Below, piece after piece: positions 56,534-64,000 of a stretch of 64,000 bases of DNA. Origin of the DNA: a bacterium UBP8_UBA817 (GTDB lineage Bacteria > Margulisbacteria > Marinamargulisbacteria > SXXA01 > SICP01); NCBI GenBank assembly GCA_945888435.1, contig CAMCZW010000005.1, positions 1 through 64,000 of the forward strand, read 5' to 3'. The notes under the pieces were generated by a model. The model was not told where the DNA came from. It saw nothing but the letters and a program-made list of their open reading frames with translations, and did not search any database. Position numbers and translations under genes: made by a program. How positions within the stretch are numbered: the first letter of the stretch is position 1; each line of letters starts with the position of its first letter.

Positions 56534-57331
56534 ATGTTCCGTGTTTTTTTTCTCCTATTTTTTTATTGTGTGGCTTTAGGGCTTCCTGCTGAGGCGTTGG
56601 GATCTCGGGTTTCGCTGGATCCTAAACCTGTTAAGCGACGTGTTGAAGTGAAGCGTAAGCCTGTTGAAAAACCTATTGTGCATCATCATTTGCCGACTGC
56701 AGATGCGGTTCGAGCTGTTGTGCCAGCAGTTCAGGTGGCGTCTGTATCTAATACGCCCACGGTGTCGACTGCAGTATCTAATACAGTTCGTATCGCCTTA
56801 CTTCGCGAGCTTGAACTTGTGAGACAGAGTATTCAAGATGATAGACATGCGACAGCCCTATCAACGATGCAGCATTTATCGGACCGCCTTCGGGCGATAC
56901 AGACGGATGTCATTGAATCCTTTTTTCCAGATACATTTCAAACACTGACGCCTCAGGGTAGGCCATCTTTAGAATATGTATCTGATCGATTTGGAGTCAT
57001 CTTTTCCCGTCGGTATTTAAATCCGTCTTCTGGGCAACATTTGGATGTTTCTGTGATTCATCTGGATTCATCTGTACAAGAGTATTGGGATATTGTTAAA
57101 AACCCTAAACTAGCGGCCCATTTGGATACGGCCAAAATTATTGAAATCCAGGATGGGTATCGGGGGCTAGAAAAAGTAAATCCAACTTTAGGCCTGATCG
57201 AACGCAATATCGTATTGAGTGATAGCTTGATGGTGAATATTGTGGCGGGTGGCAAAGATGTTAACCAGCTTATATTGGACTATACCCGACAAGTTCAATT
57301 TGGTAAGTTAAAGCGTTATTTGCAAGACTGA
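56534..57331 (+). CDS. Secreted protein of unknown function
   Basis: 265 residues with a signal peptide (about 1-23, MFRVFFLLFFYCVALGLPAE) and a basic Pro/Val/Lys linker (KPVKRRVEVKRKP). Helical part around 85-130 (LLRELELVRQSIQDDRHATAL) and an alpha/beta region to the end (YVSDRFGVIFSRRYLNP, LDVSVIHLDSSVQEYW). No family is recognised. A Shine-Dalgarno site near the ATG is not clear; GAGG lies about 25 nt upstream. It ends 34 nt before tRNA-Thr. Confidence 0.7.
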   Translation: MFRVFFLLFFYCVALGLPAEALGSRVSLDPKPVKRRVEVKRKPVEKPIVHHHLPTADAVRAVVPAVQVASVSNTPTVSTAVSNTVRIALLRELELVRQSIQDDRHATALSTMQHLSDRLRAIQTDVIESFFPDTFQTLTPQGRPSLEYVSDRFGVIFSRRYLNPSSGQHLDVSVIHLDSSVQEYWDIVKNPKLAAHLDTAKIIEIQDGYRGLEKVNPTLGLIERNIVLSDSLMVNIVAGGKDVNQLILDYTRQVQFGKLKRYLQD

Positions 57332-57365
57332 CGTGGTTCTGATAGGATTCCAAAATCGTCAAAAT

Positions 57366-57441
57366 GCTCCTGTAGCTCAGTCGGTAGAGCGTATCCATGG
57401 TAAGGATAAGGTCATCGGTTCGATCCCGATCGGGAGCTCCA
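57366..57441 (+). tRNA. tRNA-Thr (anticodon GGT)
   Basis: 76 nt with encoded CCA. Acceptor GCTCCTG/CGGGAGC, D-arm GCTC/GAGC, anticodon stem TATCC/GGATA around ATGGTAA (anticodon GGT), T-arm ATCGG TTCGATC CCGAT. The glcD-type gene begins 9 nt after its 3' end. Confidence 0.95.
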
Positions 57442-57450
57442 GAAACTAGT

Positions 57451-58836
57451 ATGGATTTTACCCTCATTATTCATCATCTTCGCAAGCGCCTCTCAGACTC
57501 TCAGGTTGTTATATCTGATTTGGAGAGAGAAGCGTATTCTCATGATCGTTCTCCCTATTTTGGGCCAGTTTCTTTGGATTTTATTATTTTGTTCCCCCAC
57601 TCTGAGAGTGATGTGGAATTTATATTAAAAACATCAGATTTTTTTAATATTCCGATTGTGGTTCGAGGTGCAGGGACGGGTACGACGGGTGGCGCACTTC
57701 CCGTAACAGCCTGCTTGATGATGTCATTTGAAAAAATGGATCGTATTTTAGAAATTGATGTTGAAAATAGAGTAGCAGTCATTGAACCGGGTGTAATTAC
57801 CGGTAATTTACAGCGTGAGGTGTCTGAAATTGGGCTTTTTTATCCGCCGGATCCAGCCAGCCTTGAGACCTGTACAATCGGTGGGAATGTGGCCGAGAAT
57901 GCCGGTGGTCCTCGATGTCTTAAATATGGGGTAACCCGAGATTATATTTTGGGATTATCTGGATTTTATGTGGATGGCACTCCGTTTCATTTTGGTGGCA
58001 AACTTAGAAAAGATGTGGCCGGTTATGACATGATTGGGCTTTTGGTGGGGAGCGAAGGAACACTCGCTGTTATCACTCAAATTATTGTGAAGCTGATTGC
58101 ATTGCCTCTTGAGGGCCCTCTGATTCACTGCGCATTTACGAGTTATGATGAGGCATTTTTTGCGCTCAACTCTATTTTAACCTCTGGGGTAAGCCCAAGT
58201 GCTGTTGAGTTCATGGATACGGCTTGTCTTAAGGCGATTAAGACCTGTCATGGAATTGATATTCAAGATAGTGACCACCCTGCTCATTTATTGATTGAAC
58301 TGGATAGTCATGATGCCGAACAATTCAAGAAAGATACAGAGATTATTCTGGATATTTTAAATCGAAGTCAAAGCTCGGTTCAGGTGATGTCTAGTGCATC
58401 CGAAAAAGAAATTCTCTGGAAAACTCGCCGCTTAATTTCACGTTCTCTCAAACAGCTTTTTCCTCAAAAAATCTCCCATGACATTGTTGTCCCTGTGTCT
58501 CGGGTATCCACTTATATGGCCTTTATTTCTCAACTTTCAATAGAATCTGGAATTCAAATTATTGGCTATGGCCATTTGGGAGATGGGAATATCCATGTAA
58601 ATATCTTAATTCCACCAGATTGTGAAGATGCTCATATTGGAGAAATATTAACGCTTCAAATACTTGAACAAGCTATTTTACTTAAAGGAAGTATCACCGG
58701 CGAGCATGGGATTGGAGTTACTAAGAAACCGTTTTTAAATCTGATGTTTTCAGAGTACGATATCACGATCTTTCGAGGAATCAAGCGTACTTTTGATCCA
58801 AAGAATCTTTTAAATCCACATAAAATTATTGACTAA
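57451..58836 (+). CDS. FAD-linked oxidase, GlcD / D-lactate dehydrogenase family
   Basis: About 461 residues. The FAD domain has VVRGAGTGTTGGALPVT, GVITGNLQREV and CTIGGNVAENAGGPRCLKYGV; the C-terminal domain has the conserved GYGHLGDGNIHVNI and SITGEHGIGVTKKPF. Members oxidise glycolate, D-lactate or related 2-hydroxyacids; the substrate is not determinable here. I start it at the ATG at 57451; the frame is open upstream through the tRNA gene but that is coincidental. There is no Shine-Dalgarno in the 9-nt gap to tRNA-Thr. Confidence 0.93.
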   Translation: MDFTLIIHHLRKRLSDSQVVISDLEREAYSHDRSPYFGPVSLDFIILFPHSESDVEFILKTSDFFNIPIVVRGAGTGTTGGALPVTACLMMSFEKMDRILEIDVENRVAVIEPGVITGNLQREVSEIGLFYPPDPASLETCTIGGNVAENAGGPRCLKYGVTRDYILGLSGFYVDGTPFHFGGKLRKDVAGYDMIGLLVGSEGTLAVITQIIVKLIALPLEGPLIHCAFTSYDEAFFALNSILTSGVSPSAVEFMDTACLKAIKTCHGIDIQDSDHPAHLLIELDSHDAEQFKKDTEIILDILNRSQSSVQVMSSASEKEILWKTRRLISRSLKQLFPQKISHDIVVPVSRVSTYMAFISQLSIESGIQIIGYGHLGDGNIHVNILIPPDCEDAHIGEILTLQILEQAILLKGSITGEHGIGVTKKPFLNLMFSEYDITIFRGIKRTFDPKNLLNPHKIID

Positions 58837-58851
58837 CCGTTGGGGGGAATC

Positions 58852-60264
58852 ATGTCATCAGACTCTAATTTAAAACGCGTACTTGGACGATGGGATCTGG
58901 TAGGACTTGGTATTGGGGCCATTATTGGCGCTGGTATTTTTGTCATTACCGGTCAGGCTGCGGCTGAATATGCAGGTCCTGGGATTGTACTTTCGTTTAT
59001 TTTATCTGGGATTGTATGTGTGTTTGCGGGTTTATGTTATGCCGAACTTGCATCGATGATCCCTACATCTGGGAGTGCGTATGCGTATGCACGCGCATCG
59101 ATGGGTAATTTTGTGGCATGGATTATTGGCTGGGATTTAATTTTAGAATATTTTTTTGCGTCTTCGACCGTAGCCGTGGGGTGGTCTGGATATTTTGTAA
59201 GTTTTTTAAAAGAATTTGGAATTATTATTCCGCGCTATTTATCAAGTTCTCCATTTGGATTTGATCATATCCGAGGATGGTATTTAACCGGAGCGTTGAT
59301 TAACCTCCCCGCGATGATGATTATTGCCATTATTAGTATTTTGCTTGTGGTGGGAGTACGCGAATCGGTGAAAGTAAATGCGATTATTGTCCTGGTTAAA
59401 TTAAGTGTTATTTTTTTATTTATTATTTTTTGTGCGCCTTATATTTCAACTCAGAATTGGATACCGTTCATTCCGGAGAACACGGGCGTATTTGGCCATT
59501 TTGGCTGGAGCGGTATTGCCAGGGGTGCAGCAGTTATCTTTTTTGCTTATATTGGATTTGACGCAGTTTCAACGGCCGCTCAAGAGGCCAAGAACCCGCA
59601 GAAGGATATGGCGTTTGGGATTTTGGGGTCTTTAATTTTATGTACGATTATTTATATTTTAGTGTCCTTAGTTTTAACTGGGATTGTGGATTACCGACTT
59701 TTGAATGTCCCAGACCCGATTGCAGTTGGAGTGGATGCAGTGGGACCTGCAATTGCGTGGTTGAGACCCTTTATTAAATTAGGGGCGTTGGCTGGGTTAA
59801 ATTCGGTTATTTTGGTCATGTTAATGGGACAATCCCGGATTTTGTATGCGATGTCTAAAGATGGGTATTTACCACGATTTTTCTCTAAGATTCATCCTAA
59901 ATATCAAACCCCTTATTTAAATACTTTGATTTTAGGGATTTTAGGAATGATGATTTCGGGTATATTTCCGATTGGAATTTTAGGAGAGTTAGTGTCGATT
60001 GGGACGCTTTTTGCGTTTGCCATTGTTTGTATTTCGGTGTGGATTTTGCGGCGAACTCAGCCGAATATACCTCGGTATTTTAAAGTTCCCTGGGTACCGT
60101 TGATCCCAATCTTAGGGGCGCTATCTGCAGTTGGCCAAATGTTATCGCTGCCACCAGATACCTGGCTTCGGCTAATTGTTTGGATGGGGCTTGGATTATT
60201 GATTTACTATTTTTATGGTCGCAAACGGGTTAACGAGCCGAATATCGAAACATTTCCAGAATAG
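58852..60264 (+). CDS. APC-family amino acid permease
   Basis: About 470 residues with 12 expected membrane helices. N-terminal GLGIGAIIGAGIFVITGQAA is the APC substrate-binding helix break, then ELASMIPTSGSAYAYARASMG and FAYIGFDAVSTAAQEAKNPQKD. It resembles cationic amino acid transporters (YfnA/CAT). Start at 58852 follows GGGGGGAATC. It is translated 15 nt after the GlcD gene. Its 3' end overlaps nadA, on the other strand, by 35 nt. Confidence 0.92.
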   Translation: MSSDSNLKRVLGRWDLVGLGIGAIIGAGIFVITGQAAAEYAGPGIVLSFILSGIVCVFAGLCYAELASMIPTSGSAYAYARASMGNFVAWIIGWDLILEYFFASSTVAVGWSGYFVSFLKEFGIIIPRYLSSSPFGFDHIRGWYLTGALINLPAMMIIAIISILLVVGVRESVKVNAIIVLVKLSVIFLFIIFCAPYISTQNWIPFIPENTGVFGHFGWSGIARGAAVIFFAYIGFDAVSTAAQEAKNPQKDMAFGILGSLILCTIIYILVSLVLTGIVDYRLLNVPDPIAVGVDAVGPAIAWLRPFIKLGALAGLNSVILVMLMGQSRILYAMSKDGYLPRFFSKIHPKYQTPYLNTLILGILGMMISGIFPIGILGELVSIGTLFAFAIVCISVWILRRTQPNIPRYFKVPWVPLIPILGALSAVGQMLSLPPDTWLRLIVWMGLGLLIYYFYGRKRVNEPNIETFPE

Positions 60265-61255
60265 TATTGAGGGCTTTTTTTTGAGTACTTTCGTCGATTG
60301 AAATAATATCGGACGCATCGGGCTCTTTTAGTACTCTCAAGATATCTTCTAATGTATTTGATTTCATATATTTGCACATAGTGCAGGTGCCTACAAATGT
60401 TTTGCCTGGTACTTCGGCTTGTAATCGATTGGTAAGTCCGCATTCTGTCAGTAGAAAAAATGTTGATTTTGGTGAGGCTTTGACATGATTGATCATCTGA
60501 GAGGTGCTTCCGACATAATCCGATTGATTGAGTACTTGTGAATTGCATTCAGGGTGGCTTAATACTTCAACTTCTGGATACTGGACTCTTAAGAAGTCGA
60601 TCATTTCGGCATCGTAATCCTCATGGACATAACAGGTGCCATCCCAATATTGAATTTCCTTGTTAATCCCTTTTCTTTTAAAATCTTCGATGACATTTTG
60701 GGCCATTAATTTATCGGGTAAAAAATAGATTTTATCATTTGGGATTTCTTCAACAATTTTATAGACATTGGAAGAGGTAACACAGACATCACATTCTGCT
60801 TTTACGGCGGCTGAGGTGTTGATGTAGCAGACGAATGTGTGATTGGGATATTTGAGTTTAGCCGCTTGGACATCTGCTGCTGTGATGGAATCCGCGAGCG
60901 AACATCCATTATTTTTACCTGGGATTAATACCGTTTTACTGGGATTTAATAATTTTGCAGTGTCCGCCATAAATCTTACGGCAGCGAAGACGATGGTATC
61001 TGCCGTGGTTTCCTGGGCTTTTTTACTGAGTTCGTAGGAATCACCGACCGCATCTGCGACTCCATAAATAATTTCGGGACTTACATAGGAATGGGCCAAA
61101 ATAATGGCATTTTTTTTCTTTTTTAATTCATTAATTTCATTAATTAATGGGGTAATTTTTCGGCATTTTTCCTGTGTAAATAAGCAAATATTAGCCGCAA
61201 TTTTTATATTTTTTAATTTTTCAAATAATTCTTCCGGGGTAATTTTGGACATCAT
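60230..61255 (-). CDS. nadA: Quinolinate synthase NadA
   Basis: 341 residues, [4Fe-4S] enzyme condensing iminoaspartate with DHAP in NAD synthesis. Motifs: AIILAHSYVSPEI, GDSYELSKKA, AVRFMADTAKLL, then NGCSLADSI, YCTD-like GTCYVHEDY, HPECN and VGTCTMCKYMK with the cluster Cys. The ferredoxin gene directly upstream may serve it. Start is ATG at 61255 or 61252. No NadB or NadC is in the window. Confidence 0.96.
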   Translation of the reverse strand: MMSKITPEELFEKLKNIKIAANICLFTQEKCRKITPLINEINELKKKKNAIILAHSYVSPEIIYGVADAVGDSYELSKKAQETTADTIVFAAVRFMADTAKLLNPSKTVLIPGKNNGCSLADSITAADVQAAKLKYPNHTFVCYINTSAAVKAECDVCVTSSNVYKIVEEIPNDKIYFLPDKLMAQNVIEDFKRKGINKEIQYWDGTCYVHEDYDAEMIDFLRVQYPEVEVLSHPECNSQVLNQSDYVGSTSQMINHVKASPKSTFFLLTECGLTNRLQAEVPGKTFVGTCTMCKYMKSNTLEDILRVLKEPDASDIISIDESTQKKALNTILEMFRYSAR

Positions 61256-61489
61256 TTAATTTCCATCATTTCCGATTGCGCCGACTGGACAAGCGTGTAC
61301 CGCTAACTCACAAGCTTCAATTTCAGCATCAGTTTTGGGTTGGCTGTAGACGATGGCATGATCATTGTTTTGGACTAGCTTAAAGTTTTTTCTCGCAAGA
61401 GCAAAACAGGTATCGCAAGCAATACAATCTCGATCGACATAGTACTTGCCGGGGGTGTTATCTGGATACTGATCGTTTTTATTTGCCAT
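61256..61489 (-). CDS. Single [4Fe-4S] ferredoxin
   Basis: 77 residues with Cys22, Cys25 and Cys28 (CIACDTC) and Cys67 before Pro (ACPVGAIG), the layout of a one-cluster ferredoxin; a further Cys60 could pair in a disulfide. The stop is directly before the nadA start (TAAATG), so both are translated together; it may deliver electrons to or repair the NadA cluster, which is inference. Confidence 0.88.
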   Translation of the reverse strand: MANKNDQYPDNTPGKYYVDRDCIACDTCFALARKNFKLVQNNDHAIVYSQPKTDAEIEACELAVHACPVGAIGNDGN

Positions 61490-61562
61490 ATATCAGAAAT
61501 ACGACCATGATTATTTTTTTCAGTTTATGCCTCTTTGTATCGTTATTTAAAGAAGCGGTATT

Positions 61563-62333
61563 TTAACATTGCTCAGCAAATGATTCCAACGTTGTATGGC
61601 AGATATAGGACCTGGCTCCATCTAAAATCAATTCTGTAAAATCTAGAGGGCTTTTTTCTTGAATGGAATACTCATTTCTAAATAAGTCTAAGACATCTTG
61701 TATGGAATACTCTTCAGCCCCGACGGCATTGACGATACCCGGTTTATCTTGGGCCTCTAGGATGCAGTCAATGAGATCTTCAACATAGGTATATTTTCTA
61801 TAAATTGTTTTAGGGTCTCCATTGACCATAATTTTTTCTCTGAGCATGCATCTTGTAATCAGCATATCTGGCCTTGAATTTTCACCGTAGACTGTAAATG
61901 GCCGGACGATGGCCCAATTTGAATGAGTTTTGGTAATTTCTTCACATATTTTTTTGGAGATTGAATAGGGAGATTCGATATTGCCTAATACTGAGGATGA
62001 GGAAATATAAATTAATTTATCTGCTTTTACTTTTTGAAGTAATTTTAAATAGTCTAAACAATTATTTTGAAAATAATCGGTGGCAGGACGATGGGTGCGT
62101 ACCCCTGCAAATGCCCCAAAATGGACTAAATACTCACAAGCTATTCCGTCTGGAATCTCTATTAAAGATGGATTAACGCCTTGCTTACGATTTAAAATAA
62201 GTTGGGGAGATGGGTTTCCGGTAGGTTGTTGGATGTCATAGACAAGGTAGTCTTTGGGATTTAGCCTTTTACAAAAATGGCTCCCTATAAATCCGTGACC
62301 GCCGATGACTAAATATTTTATTTTTTGATTCAT
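61563..62333 (-). CDS. NAD-dependent epimerase/dehydratase (extended SDR)
   Basis: 256 residues. Rossmann GGHGFIG (11-17) and the catalytic YxxxK at Tyr123 and Lys127, with ISSSSVLGNI for the Ser. It is shorter than most sugar-nucleotide epimerases (about 310), mainly at the substrate domain, so substrate is uncertain. It is followed and preceded by envelope glycan genes; it lies 22 nt after an ArnT-like gene and probably acts in the same pathway. Confidence 0.88.
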   Translation of the reverse strand: MNQKIKYLVIGGHGFIGSHFCKRLNPKDYLVYDIQQPTGNPSPQLILNRKQGVNPSLIEIPDGIACEYLVHFGAFAGVRTHRPATDYFQNNCLDYLKLLQKVKADKLIYISSSSVLGNIESPYSISKKICEEITKTHSNWAIVRPFTVYGENSRPDMLITRCMLREKIMVNGDPKTIYRKYTYVEDLIDCILEAQDKPGIVNAVGAEEYSIQDVLDLFRNEYSIQEKSPLDFTELILDGARSYICHTTLESFAEQC

Positions 62334-62355
62334 TGGATTTCCCCCAATTTAATTA

Positions 62356-63960
62356 TTATTCTGTGATGAGTGTCGGTATCCATTTTTGTCGATTGCCGAT
62401 TTGTGAAGGATACCTTCCTAGCTCTTCTTTCTTAACATGAGATTGATCCCCTTTATATTCTGATAAATCTAAAGGATTGTCGATTGTTAGTATAATGAGA
62501 GGCAGTCTTTCTGGCCATGAAGTCGCGTCTTTGGGATCCCACAATTTAATTTCTTTTCCTGCATAAAAGACATATTGCATGTGAATTCGAGATCGGGTGG
62601 TGTAAAAAGGGATGTCTTTTAATTTTGGGTTATTTTTTAACACGGATAGGACTGTGTAATCATACTGACCTTTGATTTGTTCGGCCATTGCGGGATAGAC
62701 CCCGATGACAAAGGCTATGACCACTGCCACGGTCGCATAAAATACACCCGCAGGATTATTTTTTTTGAAATACTGAATGACGATGCCGGTCGCCCCCCAG
62801 AGTAACATCCCCCCGAGGGTGCCTTCTGTAGGTGTGATGGAATGATCCAGAATGGCTTTAGTGAGCATTGCAGTTGCACCCGCTGAAAATAATAGAACGA
62901 TAATGACATGAATAGTGAGCAATCGCTTAGTAAGCATATTGATCCATAAGCCCCCTATCGTCATCGCCACTGGAACCCAGATCGGTAATAGGTACCTCAT
63001 TTGTTTATGAGGCATTACTGATAATAATAGTAATGTGATCCCAATCCAGATTAATAAAAATTTACCTAACTTCTGCTTTCCATCTAGCCGTTTTCTAATT
63101 AATGAACTATTAAGAATTGACCACCCAAGCCCCATCCATATTCCTGTTAAAAATAAAAAGTGACCATAAAACCACCAAGGTTGGACATGGCTACTCGTCC
63201 ATGAGGATACCTCCTTATTAAGGGTCCCTACCCCAGCCGCCATATTAGTCATAGAGACTACGATCGGCCATGCGCCCCCAATGATTAGTGCGATGAGTAA
63301 TGAGCCGATGACCTGTTTCCAATTTTTTTTGAGGTGAGTGATGCCATCCAATGCAATACACCATGCGGCTAAAAATGGGATAAAGAGAGAAAAATATCCG
63401 ACAGGCCCTTTGCATAGAAGTGACATCCCCATCGCGATCCCAAATCCCCACCAGTATCGTGCCTTAGAAATCCTGATTGCCTTGAGAAAGCACCAAATGG
63501 CACTTAGCATCGCAGCATGGACATAAATATCCCAAAAGTTTTCCCTGCCCATTTCGATCCAATGGATTGAGGTGGCGAGTATTAATCCAGCATAGAGAGC
63601 CCATTTTCGGTTTTGGGTAAGCTCAAAACATACTCCATATAAGGCAAGCACCATAATAATGGCCGCCAGCGCAGACGGTGTGCGTAATACAGTCAAATTA
63701 TCAAATCCGCCGCCGATGATCGCAGCTATAGCCGTTAACCAGGTCGGCAATGGGGGCTTAGCAAGTCTTAGATCTCCATTCATTGTGGGGAGTAGCCAGG
63801 ACCCATCTCTCACAATTTCTCTGGCAGTCTGGAGGTTGCGGGCTTCCATTAACTCGGATACTTGGGGTAACCCTAGGTGGATAAATAGAACCGATGCAGA
63901 TACGGCAACCAAGATCAGCTGATGACAATATTTACGGCACCATTCTTTTATGAAATTCAT
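62356..63960 (-). CDS. ArnT/GT39-family membrane glycosyltransferase
   Basis: 534 residues with about 12 membrane helices. The first loop is typical: LMEARNLQTAREIVRDGSW, then LLPTMNGDLRLAKPPLPTWL, matching the PDEARYA-type metal and donor site and the KPPLPYW motif of ArnT. Such enzymes transfer a sugar from undecaprenyl phosphate to lipid A or another glycan. A C-terminal soluble region (from about 440) follows. The start is near the window's right edge; nothing can be said of upstream genes. Confidence 0.92.
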   Translation of the reverse strand: MNFIKEWCRKYCHQLILVAVSASVLFIHLGLPQVSELMEARNLQTAREIVRDGSWLLPTMNGDLRLAKPPLPTWLTAIAAIIGGGFDNLTVLRTPSALAAIIMVLALYGVCFELTQNRKWALYAGLILATSIHWIEMGRENFWDIYVHAAMLSAIWCFLKAIRISKARYWWGFGIAMGMSLLCKGPVGYFSLFIPFLAAWCIALDGITHLKKNWKQVIGSLLIALIIGGAWPIVVSMTNMAAGVGTLNKEVSSWTSSHVQPWWFYGHFLFLTGIWMGLGWSILNSSLIRKRLDGKQKLGKFLLIWIGITLLLLSVMPHKQMRYLLPIWVPVAMTIGGLWINMLTKRLLTIHVIIVLLFSAGATAMLTKAILDHSITPTEGTLGGMLLWGATGIVIQYFKKNNPAGVFYATVAVVIAFVIGVYPAMAEQIKGQYDYTVLSVLKNNPKLKDIPFYTTRSRIHMQYVFYAGKEIKLWDPKDATSWPERLPLIILTIDNPLDLSEYKGDQSHVKKEELGRYPSQIGNRQKWIPTLITE

Positions 63961-64000
63961 CTTAATCCTTTAGAGACTTTCGGTTGTAATAAATATTTCT

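Noticed and set aside
57397-57450. Upstream start of the GlcD-type gene within tRNA-Thr
   Set aside because: The open frame crosses the tRNA; family N-terminus begins near MDFTLI at 57451.

Overview
The window is a chromosomal segment of an AT-rich, Gram-negative-type (diderm) bacterium. Outer-membrane biology is shown by the TamA/TamB pair, the LptB and LptF/G-type lipopolysaccharide transport genes and two ArnT/GT39-type glycosyltransferases. HrcA/CIRCE control of dnaK and the cinA-recA-rny-ymdB order are more typical of Gram-positives and deep-branching lineages. With a eukaryote-like type II glutamine synthetase and a fused FliF/FliG-like protein, this points to a poorly cultivated candidate phylum; a Margulisbacteria- or Elusimicrobia-like origin is only a guess. 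No phage, CRISPR array or classical insertion sequence was seen.

Layout. 1-2.3 kb: bioB and a DUF559 endonuclease-like gene embedded in palindromic repeats. 2.3-5.8 kb: two convergent large genes of unknown function. 6-21.4 kb: one long minus-strand run reading Gfo/Idh oxidoreductase, metK, cinA C-domain, recA, rny, ymdB, lptB, lptF/G, a complete mrpABCDEFG antiporter operon and thiC, much of it with overlapping start and stop codons. 21.4-24.6 kb: an accessory island with a decayed copy of the oxidoreductase gene start, small membrane proteins, a BrnT-like/CopG-like toxin-antitoxin pair, a PQ-loop protein and an M23 peptidase. 24.6-29.4 kb: CIRCE-hrcA-grpE-dnaK-dnaJ. 29.4-33.8 kb: exonuclease I, tRNA-Arg, a structured repeat, pyrB, type II glnA and a small protein gene. 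33.8-48.3 kb: a minus-strand run of rpsB, tsf, dgt, trxA, a MerR-DegV fusion, a stand-alone RAM regulator, an aminotransferase, cvpA, thrC, tamB and tamA. 48.4-54.6 kb: two glycosyltransferases, hemL, and a two-gene operon of a secreted TPR protein and the FliF-FliG fusion. 54.6-64 kb: a second structured repeat, rho, a secreted unknown, tRNA-Thr, a GlcD-type oxidase, an APC permease, nadA, ferredoxin, an epimerase and an ArnT-like transferase.

The two most interesting items are these. (1) The operon at 52114-54627 encodes a membrane protein joining a FliF-like periplasmic part to a cytoplasmic FliG-like rotor part, with no other flagellar gene in view: a possible non-flagellar rotary or scaffold system. 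(2) Two elements, at 30948-31166 and 54628-54753, lie directly at the 3' ends of a tRNA and a coding gene. They share an inner core, but their outer and middle stems differ in sequence while keeping complementarity, which is the pattern expected of a conserved RNA or single-stranded DNA fold.
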